A DNA stretch of 64,000 nt from Nannochloropsis salina CCMP1776 (Eukaryota; Sar; Eustigmatophyceae; Eustigmatales; Monodopsidaceae). Below the pieces are notes generated by a model. The model was not told the DNA's origin. It worked only from the letters and a program-made list of their open reading frames with translations, and ran no database searches. A program made the position numbers and the translations under genes. The DNA is taken from NCBI GenBank assembly GCA_004565275.1, contig SDOX01000011.1:803401-867400 (forward strand). Direction: 5' to 3'. Of the stretch, positions 54,935 to 64,000 are shown in pieces. Each line of letters opens with the position of its first letter. Position 1 is the stretch's first letter.

Positions 54935-57900
54935 ATGACAGCAGCACGGCGGAGTGCGCTCCGTCATAATGCTCTCCAACACTCTTACGGGATGCCAAGA
55001 CGACGACTGCCAGCCTGGGAATCTGTGCGATGCCTTTTTGCCAGCAGTAAGTTTTAAATACTTGTAACATCAACATGGCTATTGCCTCATTTTTCACTAT
55101 CACGTCTTTGCCAGGCGTTGTACTATGGAGCACTTTGAGCTGGAAGGGTAGCTATGGCCGCTCAGGCGGTCGATGCTGCGCTTTTGTGCCGTCGAAAAAT
55201 TTTCCGGCAGTACTACCATTTGTCCTACGCCGAGCGCCAACGCCTCTGGTTTGGCAGGGGTCGAGCGAGCAAAACGGCCATGAAGCACCCCCTGTGCAAC
55301 ATCGCCGCCACCAGTATCTTGATAGTAGTAAAGAGACCCACGATGAGACAGGGACAAGGGGAACGACCCGCGACGGTAATAGGACGGGCAAGCGTGCGTA
55401 CGATGGTGGCGGCGGCTCCCACCAAAGTGGGAATGCTGGCATTGGCGGAGGGAGGGAACGAGGGAGGAAAAAAGAGGTAGCGAGAGAGACGGCGAAAGGG
55501 GAGGCTAAAGGCGGGAGTGGTTCGGATCGCCAAGCCCGAGTGGTCAAGATCTTGAGTGGAAGGGAGTACACGGCGGAGGATGTGCTGGCCCTGGTGGCTG
55601 ACGCGGAGGTGGCCGATTTCCTCCGACTGTACCGGAGCGAGGGGCTAGTCAAGGCCCTCTTCAAACTAGGCGCCCTCCTTTCTCGGGAGCACCGGGAGGA
55701 GAAGCTGCGGGTGCGTCGAGATCCCCGCTTCCGCGGCTTGCTCGCCCGTATAGAGGAGCAGTCCCAGGCGCCCGCCGGCTTCAGCGCCCAGTCCTACAGC
55801 AAGATCCTCACCGCCCTGGCCCATTTGGAGCACGTCCCTCCGCCACACTTCCTCGACCGCCTCCGCGACGGCATGCTAGGCCGCCTTCGAGACCAGGTGG
55901 CTCGGGGCCCTCTGCAGCCTTTTCATTTGCCGCCGCCGAAGTGGCCCGCCTCCGACCTCCGCGGGGACATCCATAGCTTTGACCCCTACTCCCTCTCGCA
56001 CATCATGAGCGCCTTTGTCAACCTGGACTGCTACCAGCCGGGACCCGAGTTCATGGCGCTCTTCACCGAGGTGGTCGCCAACAGCCTTATGGACTTCCAG
56101 CCCGTAGGTCTCATGAGCATCATTCGTGGCTTCGCCAAGCTCGGGCACGACCCCGGCAAGCCCTTTCTCAAAGTCTTCACCGCCTGCGCCACGCGGAAGC
56201 TCCACGATTTCCCCCCCCGCGCCCTCTCGAGCACCATCCAGGGGCTGGCCACGATGCGGCACCAGCCCCCCCCCCGAGTTCATGGCCCTCCTCGTCCGGG
56301 AGATGGACCGGCAGCTCGACGACTTCTCCTGGCTCGATATCCCCAACGCCATCACCGCCCTCTCCAAGCTCCTGTACCTGCCCCCCGAGCCCTTCCTTCG
56401 TCGCGTGGTGGCCAAGGCCAAGGAGAAGCTGTCCGCCTTCAACCCTCAGGCCCTCTGTAACTTCATTTTCGGCCTCTTCAAGCTCCAGCACGACCCAGGT
56501 CTTGGGCTGGGGGGGAGCCCGGTGGAAAGGGGGTTGTGGTGATGCCAATATTGTCTCGCACACAGGCCCTTCTTCTGTCGCATGATCGACAGGCCTCTGT
56601 GGGCCGTCCACCCTTATTCTCTTCCCCTCCTTCCCTCCCGTCCTCCCCCTCCACCCCACCTCTCCCTCCATTTTTCCGCAGGCGTCGAGTTCATGTCCGT
56701 CTACTTCCAAGCCTGCCACCTCAAACTCGACCAGTTCACCCCCGCAGGCTTCTCCTCCATGCTCCACTCCGTGGCGCGCCTGGGCTACTACCCGGGGATC
56801 TCCTTTATGGAGGACTTCGAGGCGCTCGTGGCTCCCCGACTGGGCCGCTTTACCAAAGGCGAGCTCTGGAAACTGGCGCACGGGCTGGCCACGCTCCACT
56901 ACCGCCCGCAAGAGGCTTTCTTGACGGCGTACTGGGAGGCCCTGGCCGGGCAAGGGCGGCGGCTGACGGTGAAAGACGTCTCCCTCGTGCTCTGGTCATT
57001 CGCCGTCCTGGACGTTGGGGCCCAGCACGCCCCCGCCCTGCTTGCCCTGGTGGAGACCGCCACCGAGCTCATCGCCCGCCACCGACTCGATCCACAGGAC
57101 GACGAATTCGCTTCTCGCCGGGGGGGGGACGACCCCGCCGTCCTCAAATACAGGCAGTTGCTGCAAGCGGCCATGTATCTCCGCACGCTCGAGGCCCCAC
57201 TGCTGAACGGAGCGGTGCAGCGGCTGGAGGACGTCTTAGAGGAGGCATGGAGTGGACGGGTGAAAGCTCGGGCTTGGGCAGAGAGGGACGCGGACGGGAC
57301 GATTCCGGGAGCGGTGGAGAGCGAGGACGGAGGCGATGACGGGGTGCGGGGTCACGGGGGCCAGGGGGGGGCGGGCGAGCGCCTTGGAGGCCAAGCTCAG
57401 ACCGTGTCCCCATCCAGCTCCTCCTCCAAGCAATCAATGACCTTCCCTCCCCGAACCGCCTCTCTCTCTTCTTCCTCCCCCCCCCCCCTCTTCCACCACA
57501 CTCAACTCGATGACCCAACCGACGCTTCAGGCCTCCGCGATGGAGGTGGCAGAGGTCCTTGGCCTCCGTGTTACCTCCGGCACTTTGAACGAATTATTTA
57601 ATTTGGAGCTGCTCCTGTATCCCTGGCAACGTAACGAGGCTGGTGAGGACCTTCCTGTGGTCTTACTTTTTGAGGGGCGCGGGCATTTCTTCACTAACGA
57701 TTTAGGCCGCTTCACTGGCGACGCGGAGTTTCGTCGGTTCATGGTGCAATACCACGCAGATAGGCTACAGAAGTTCAAAGCGGTCGCGCAGATTACTTTA
57801 TGGGACTGGCGCAACGCCAAAACGCCGAGAAAGAAACTGCACTTAATCAGGAACGTCCTTGGAATGCGTGGCTTAGACCCTGCTGTATATATACCGCCAA

Positions 57901-58112
57901 GCGCCCCCATAGAAAAGCGAGGGTTCTCAGAAGGTGAAGGTGATGTCAAAGATAAAATTCTGAAGGGTGCTGGCCCAGTAGATGGTGAAGTGATTCATTT
58001 ACGCGGGCATCCTGAGCCTCAAGGGGGGTTACATAGAGGTCCCGATTTTCAGCAGCAAAACACGGGCGGTGGTAGCAGTAGGAACGCTTTGGCTCCAAGC
58101 ACAAATATTTGA
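54935..58112 (+). CDS. OPR-RAP organellar RNA-binding protein, frameshifts at C runs
   Basis: Preferred model: exon 54935-55046 spliced in phase 1 to 55115-56498, then 56682-58112; an alternative start is ATG 55075. The core is a row of about 38-residue octotricopeptide repeats: PEFMALFTEVVANSLMDF..GLMSIIRGFAKLGHDP, PFLKVFTACATRKLHDF..LATMRHQPP, PEFMALLVREMDRQLDDF.., PFLRRVVAKAKEKLSAF..FKLQHDPG, VEFMSVYFQACHLKLDQF..VARLGYYPG. The C-terminus is a RAP-like domain (VVLLFEGRGHFFTNDLGRFT .. ITLWDWRNAKTPRKKLHLI). OPR-RAP proteins bind and process specific plastid or mitochondrial RNAs. The basic or hydrophobic N-terminus fits import. The frame must change at a 10-C run (56266-56275) and a 12-C run (57477-57488); conserved repeats continue beyond both. 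Confidence 0.8.
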
Positions 58113-58355
58113 ATCACTCAGTGTAAATAGTTTGAACATGTAACATATGAAAATCAGATATCATTAATCTTATCAAGCCCTCGTTTTGAGCGTGGGCACT
58201 GGTTAGGGGGGGAGGAGGTTGGACGGCTCGGATCGGCCCCGGCCTCGCCCACGGCGCTTCAAGCCCCGGGACTTTCGAATGCGTTCCCGTCTCCTTGCTT
58301 CACCATCTCCCTCCCTTGAAAAACGACAGGTGACGGACTTTATCCCTCTTCAAAC

Positions 58356-61300
58356 ATGGCATGCTTTTCAGAGAGGTGGATGAAAGCATGGTGTATGCTC
58401 CTAACCATTTTACATGCCACGGCCGGATTGATGCCCTCCGCTGCTGAGCGCTCTCTGAAAGTCCAGGACTTGTTGTCGTCCATGTCCCTGGAACAGAAAG
58501 TAGGCCAGATGCTGCAGCTCGATCTAGTGGGTTTCTTGGACCCTGGTTCGCTGGACCTGAACACAACTCGCTTGGCGGCCGTCTTCCGTAAGTACCATAT
58601 CGGCAGCATCCTGAACTCTCCATTCACCCTTGGGCCTTGCGGGGGGAAGAACGGCTGGAGCGCCGGAGAGTGGAAAGAATTGCTGCGTCGCATACATTCA
58701 ACCGCACAGGAGGTTGGAATAGTGCCGCCGTTGTACGGAATCGACAGCGTGCATGGGGCGAATTACATCTACGGTGCAACTCTTTTCCCCCAGCAGATCA
58801 ATGCAGCGGCCTCGTTCAACCGGGAGCTAGTGTGGGCGATGGGTCGGATTCAAGGGAAGGACACAAAAGCAGGTGGGATACCCTGGCTGTTTGCACCCAT
58901 ACTGGGCATCAATACACAGCCTTTGTGGTCGCGAAGCTTTGAAACCTTTGGGGAGTGTCCTTACCTGGCAGCCGAGATGGGCAAAGCTATCATCCGCGGT
59001 ATCCAAACCGATTCAGATCCAGACTTTCCCGGACTGCCCCCAGCCGCCGCGTGCATGAAACACTTCATCGCGTATCCTGCTGCTGTCACGGGCCACGACC
59101 GCTCCCCCATCGAGCTCAACGCGCGCACTGTCAAGAGCCTGTACGCGCCCCCTTTTTGGGCGGCCGTGAGGGAGGCGGGGGTAAAGTCGGCGATGGAGGC
59201 TTACACAGAGGTATCGGGCGTGCCCATGGCCTCGTCCAGGGAGTACCTGGTGGATCTATTGCGGGAGGAGATGGGCTTCGAAGGCATGCTCGTCACGGAC
59301 TACAACGAGATCGCCAACTTGCACCAGTTCCACTTCGTGACCGAGGACATGCGGGAATCGGTGCGCCTGGCCATGCTCGACACCTCCATCGACATGAGCA
59401 TGAACCCGCCTCTCGCCGTCGGCTTCGCAGACGCCCTGCTTGACCTGGTCAAGGCGGGCGTGGTGCCCGAGGCCCGGGTGGACACCTCCGTGGCTAGGGT
59501 CTTGGCCTTGAAGGAGTGGCTGGGCTTGCTCGACGATCCCTTCCACCTCCTCGACGCCTTTCCAGCCTTGGAGGCCTCCGTCGGGTCTGCGGAGGACAAG
59601 GCGGCTGCCCTGGCCCTTGCCCGCGAGTCCATCGTCTTGTTGGAGAACCCCGACGGTCTCCTCCCCCTCGACCCGGACCGCATGGCCGGTAAGCGCATCC
59701 TCGTCACGGGCCGGGGCTGCCACTCGCTGGGAATGCAATCGGGGGGCTGGACCCTGCACTGGCAAGGGGCACGTCGCAACGAGGTATTCACGGAGGGAAG
59801 CACCTACTTGGAAGGACTCAAGGCCCGCTTTCCGCTCGCGGAGATCAGATATCGCCCCGGGGTGTCGGTGACCGGGAGGGACCTGCCGGGCGAGGCGGAG
59901 GCCCTGCGCGAGGCGGAGGCGGCAGACCTGGTGGTGGTCTGCGTTGGCGAGAACACCTATGCAGAGAAGCCCGGGGATATCAACGACCTGGCTCTACCGG
60001 CGGGGCAGCTTGCCTATGTGGAAGCCCTCATGTCGGCGGGGCCGCCCGTGGTCGCGGTCCTGGTCGAGGGCAGGGCTCGGGTCTTGGGTCCTGCCCTCGA
60101 CCAGGCCGCAGCCGTGCTGGACGTGATGCTCGCCGGGCCCAGCGGGGGCCAAGCTCTGGCAGAAATCGTGGCGGGGGACGTGAATCCCTCGGGGCGCCTT
60201 CCTTTCACCTACCCAAGCTTCACAGGGGTGGCGCCGCAGCAGTACTACCGGAAGCCGAGCTCCTTGTGCACGACGGGCCGTGCCGTCTTCCCCTTCAAGT
60301 ACATTGATTGCCCGAGGCAGTGGGACTTCGGCCATGGCCTTTCCTACACGTCGTTCGCCTATGTGAACGTGAGTCTGAGCGCCACAGAGATCGACGAAGA
60401 TACCCCCCTGCAGGTGTCCCTCACTGTGGTCAACACGGGCCAGCGCGCAGGGAAAGAGGCGGTCTTGCTTTTTGTCACCGATAAGGTGCGCCGCGTCACG
60501 CCTGAGTACAAACTCTTGAAGCGCTTTGAGAAGGTGGAGTTGGAAGCCGGTGAGTATGTGTCTTGACCACTTTGCGAGTCGCGCAATCTTCACTTTCTTC
60601 CACTCATCTAGGTACCCCCCTTTTGACCCCAGGCGCCTCTTTGCCCCTCACATTCACCCTGCGTGCCAAAGAAGACCTCTCCTTCATCGGTGTGGACAAC
60701 CGGCGTCAATTAGAGGGCGGCCTCTTCTATGTGGGCCTGGGGCCCCGGACGGACTGCCGGGCCCGGCCTGAGGAGTGCTTGGCTTTCACCCTCTCTCTCT
60801 CGCCTTCCTACGATGTGCTGTGTGAAGCGGGCTGTGCGGTGTGGACACGCCCGCAGGATGGGAGGCCGAACGACGAAGAAAGCATACCTGGAGCCTTCCA
60901 TGCCTTGTTGGCGTCCGCGACAAGCTGCCAAGAGACCTGCATCACTCACAGGAAGCATGCCCCTGATAGCTGGGACGAGGTCTACGTTCAGTGTTTAGAG
61001 AGACAAATGCGCTCAGTGACATCACAGGTCCCTCCGCCTCATCAAATTCCAGCTCCCAGCGAAGAGAGCATGTGGCGGTACCTGGGTCGTGCCTGTTGGA
61101 ATCCTGCCCTTCCCCCGGTCAGCACCTGTCTCCTGCCCTCGAACCGATCTATAGCCGCTCCTGTGAGAGAGATTGGCCATGCAGAGGGGGTGTATAGGGA
61201 CGATGATATTAATGTAGTCGACGACGGTGGCATTGACGCCGCAGGCGGGGCCGCGGGTGGTCCGGACGGACAGGGGCAGGTGAAGGTGGACGTGGGCGAG

Positions 61301-61561
61301 TTGGTGGGCTTCGTGATCGCGGCGGCCTTGCTGTCGATTGGCATCGTCTGTGGAGTCATTAGGCTGGGACGGTTTTTCATTCACGACGGCGGATGGACGC
61401 AGGCGCAGCCCTTGGCCTCAGGAAGGCGTGGCCGTAGCTGGAGTGGGAGTGGGGGCAAGAGGAGCTACAGCCGAGGGCTGCCTCTCTTGGATGTGACAGA
61501 AGAGGACGAGGAATTAGAAAATCAAGGAGGCGAGAGGAGGGAGGCCAGGGTGTACGAATGA
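58356..61561 (+). CDS. GH3 glycosidase with C-terminal membrane anchor (2 exons)
   Basis: Exons 58356-60549 and 60612-61561, phase 1, 1047 residues. Signal peptide at the N-terminus (AWCMLLTILHATAGL). The GH3 barrel starts LLSSMSLEQKVGQMLQLD and has PPLYGIDSVHGANYI, ACMKHFIAYPA and the catalytic nucleophile D315 in MGFEGMLVTDYNE. The second alpha/beta domain (ESIVLLENPDGLLPLDPD .. LVVVCVGENTYAEKPGDIN .. GEDVNPSGRLPFTYP-like end) and a fibronectin-III-like domain (DFGHGLSYTSFAYVNVSLSA) follow, as in beta-glucosidases and exo-glucanases. Unusually, a Cys-containing extension then leads to one transmembrane helix (VGFVIAAALLSIGIVCGVI) and a basic cytosolic tail, so the enzyme is probably a type I protein of the cell surface or endomembranes. 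Substrate inferred as beta-glucan or oligosaccharide. Confidence 0.88.
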
Positions 61562-62549
61562 CAAAGTAGGTGATGGTGTTTTGACGGGCGATGAAGGTGA
61601 GAAGTGAAGGTTAGGCCGTCAGAACGACGGACATGAAGCCTTTTGTTGTCTGCTCGAGTCATGACTGGAATACCTGACTATCTTTTAATGTACAAAATAA
61701 TTTTCGTGAACGGGTGTCTCCCGGAGTCATGACGATAAGGATTTTGTGTATATTTAAAAGTTTGACCCTTGGCCATTCCGTTGCTTCTTTGCCTTCCTGC
61801 TGAGAATATGTATGAATACCCAAGCATACGCTATGAGTGACGATTGTAGCGGTAAATAGTTCTCGTCATTTTTTCGGTGTGAATCCTATCGCCGCAAACA
61901 TTTTCAACGCGTCTGTCCAGTGCCTCAGGAAATGCAGATGCCTTACACATCCTCGAGTTCTCATCGTCTGTCGATAGTCAAGAGTGGAAATAAGAAAAAA
62001 AAGTGCCTATGTTACGTGAAACACAATGGAAAAACGGCATGCGCGCAAGTTCTTGCTTACTCGAGCCTTTTCCCCGACTCCGTATCTCGTCGCCGATCAA
62101 AACGATACCCGGCGGAGACAAGAAACAACACCGTTATGCAAGACTGAACTCTGATGCGTGTGAGCTACACCTGTTCGTGGTGGTCGACTTATTGCTCGGC
62201 AGATTACAGTTCGGAGGCATTGAGGGTCACGATGGAGATTTTTTTGACAGGCATGCTTCTTCCTTGCTCACCTTTGTGCTCGGAACCAGCGAGAGGCGCG
62301 ATACCGGAAGTCCAAGGAGGCTAGTATCTCGCGTTGCCGGAAGTAAACGCGTGCTGTGTGACCTGATCGCCCCTCTGGCGCTTGCCACCTTCCCGTGTTG
62401 TAGTCGTATCTCCTGCCATCGCGCTAGGCGCCAACGTGTGTCTACCTTTACCGACTGGCATACATAATAGTCACAGGTACTCGCTGATTTTGAAGAGTTG
62501 CAGCAGCACATATGCACCCGTATACGCACACGCAAATCGAGCCACGAAG
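61562..62549. other. Intergenic region upstream of TRAPPC9
   Basis: A 154-codon open frame at 62003-62467 has little coding character. No repeat or RNA gene recognised. Probably 3' flank of the GH3 gene and the TRAPPC9 promoter. Confidence 0.3.
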
Positions 62550-64000
62550 ATGAACGTTTTGCACCATGCAGAAGAGGAGCCAAACTCTTTCGCAGCCCAT
62601 CGGCAGCTTCGTGTGGCGGTTGTTCCATTGGGCGGGGTGCCGGGTGCACGGTTCCGCGTTTACCTCTCCCTCCTTCGGCGCTCTTTCCACGAGCTTCCTA
62701 TGGCAAATTTAAGCAAGCCCGGTTCCTGGAAGAAGGAAAGTTCGCCCTTCAAGCATTTTTCCTGGTTCGACGGGAACCTTTTGCTACAGTACCTGGACCG
62801 GGCTCCGCCCTCCACGTCGGCATCCTCCGAATGGCAAGATTTCGAGGCGTTCCGGCGTACTTGGGCGGTAAGTTCCCAAAGGCTCTTCCTCGTCAAATGC
62901 CTTTTCATCCAGGCCCTTGCTTCCGATGCGTATCACTTCGCGAGGTTCTTAGCCAGCCATTGTCCGGGTCGGACCTCTGGCGCGGCCCTCCCTCTGTGTT
63001 CGAGTCCCGCAGGCAGTGCGTTTCGATATCAGATGCCTGTCTGTTGGTCTCGATGCACTTTGGATTTCATTCATTCGTAGCCATCCCTCCCTCCCACTCT
63101 TCATCATTGCACGCTCATGTGCTCATTTCCCAACGCCTCGCCTCGCCCCTCCCAGGTGATCGGCATCGTCCACCTCCCGTCCTGCGCCCCGGGGACCGTG
63201 GGCGGGGTGGAGGCTGAGTTCCACGCGCGTCTCAAGGAGTTCCCGCACGCCCTGGCCAAGAAGGTCTTCTGCTTCGGGCACTCGTTCGGAGCCGGTGAAG
63301 GCGGTATGGACGGGGCTCCTCAGCAGGAGTCCTTGGAAACGCTGTACAGGCACAAAGAGGAGCTAGTCATTTTCCCCCCCGAGGGCGACCCAAAGGAGCG
63401 CGGCGTCTCGATGGTGGAGGCCCACATGGGCGTCATGCTCAGCGACCTGGCCGTGGTCGTTCTCTCCCGCTTGGAGGCGGAGGTGGCAGGCGCCAAGGCG
63501 GGGGGTGCGGGCGCGGGGAACCCTCCCGGGGCCGGGGTGGGGATGGCCTCTGGCGGGAGTGCGGCGTCCCACAACCACAGCAGCGGCAGCGGCACGGCGG
63601 GGGGGAAAGGCACTGGCCTCGCCAAGCGAGGCGGACAGTGGCTGGCCCAACTCCGGTCGCCCGCCGACGGAGGAGGCGGCCCCCGCCTTGCCCGGGGCGG
63701 ACAAGCGGGGGGGCAGCACGTCGAGTTGGGCGGTGGGGGGGGGGACCGCGGTCGGTGGGGCAAGTGGGTCGGGGACCTCTGTCTGCTCGCAGGCACGCCC
63801 CAGGACGCCCTGGAGGCCTATGCACAGGCTCTGGCGGAGTGCAAGGCTGCCGGCGAGCCTCTGTGGCAAGCAGGGGCATTGGAGGGCTGGATCGCGAGCG
63901 TCGGGGTCCTACTGGAGTGGGGGTATGCGGTGGAGGAGGGAGTGAGGGAGGGGGGCCGGGCGATCGTGGAAGGAGATGGAGGACAGGGGGAACCGAGGCC
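62550..64000 (+). CDS. TRAPPC9: TRAPP II subunit TRAPPC9/Trs120, 5' part (2 exons seen)
   Basis: Exon 1 is 62550-62867 and exon 2 runs from 63156 to the window edge, phase 0; the C-terminal part lies outside. TRAPP II activates Rab GTPases of the late Golgi and endosomes. The N-terminus (QLRVAVVPLGGVPGARFRVY) corresponds to the LLVVVQPVG-type start of Trs120. Then VIGIVHLPSCAPGTVGGVEA and KKVFCFGHSFGAGEG match the following conserved strand region. After a Gly/Ser/His-rich insertion comes the helical signature RWGKWVGDLCLLAGTPQDAL, AYAQALAECKAAGEPLWQAG and ALEGWIAS, which is typical of the family (GDLC..G...A...Y..A......WLGAALEG). The insertion of about 90 residues is larger than in animal or fungal relatives. 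Confidence 0.82.

Noticed and set aside
1-64000. CRISPR arrays, insertion sequences, bacterial operons or viral genes
   Set aside because: None seen; repeats are microsatellites or segmental duplications, and gene content is eukaryotic nuclear throughout.

Overview
This window is nuclear DNA of a photosynthetic stramenopile, most likely a eustigmatophyte alga of the Nannochloropsis/Microchloropsis type. The evidence is a cluster of violaxanthin-chlorophyll a binding (VCP-type) light-harvesting genes with an N-terminal ASAF plastid-targeting motif, short GT-AG introns (about 45-250 nt), GC-rich third codon positions in the larger genes, and a purely eukaryotic gene set (coatomer, TRAPP, SF3b, HSF). 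There are no operons, rRNAs, CRISPR arrays or prokaryotic signals. Exon structures were worked out by hand from splice sites and phase agreement; most multi-exon models keep frame exactly at every junction.

Layout. 1-5.4 kb: 3' end of a PPR-SMR protein, a small two-exon gene, RMI1 (minus) and weak small ORFs. 5.8-8.6 kb: an FkbM-type methyltransferase gene flanked by two 640-bp direct repeats. 9-25.5 kb: TPR protein, RETICULATA-like plastid protein, U-box plus double-FHA protein, a PWWP-RAMA-JAMM protein, Sec14/CRAL-TRIO protein, tandem AAA ATPase, delta-COP. 26-31 kb: VCP cluster, with two near-identical head-to-head copies and a third tandem copy broken by frameshifts. 31-44.5 kb: an unrecognised EF-hand-like gene, an HSF transcription factor, splicing factor SF3B2, a PX sorting nexin, a NUDT6/8-type Nudix hydrolase. 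44.7-64 kb: a coiled-coil protein, a FAN/NSMAF-type BEACH-WD40 protein, UDP-xylose synthase, an OPR-RAP organellar RNA-binding protein, a GH3 glycosidase with a C-terminal membrane anchor, and the 5' part of TRAPPC9/Trs120.

Themes. Genes often sit head-to-head with 0.15-1.1 kb between start codons. Several genes serve organelle biogenesis (PPR-SMR, OPR-RAP, RETICULATA-like, VCP) or membrane traffic (delta-COP, Sec14-like, PX nexin, FAN, TRAPPC9). Three otherwise well conserved genes (SF3B2, FAN, OPR-RAP) are interrupted only at G/C homopolymers of 9 or more bases, which points to assembly errors rather than pseudogenes. The most unusual protein architectures are the U-box-FHA-FHA and PWWP-RAMA-JAMM proteins, both of which would couple chromatin or phosphopeptide reading to ubiquitin chemistry.
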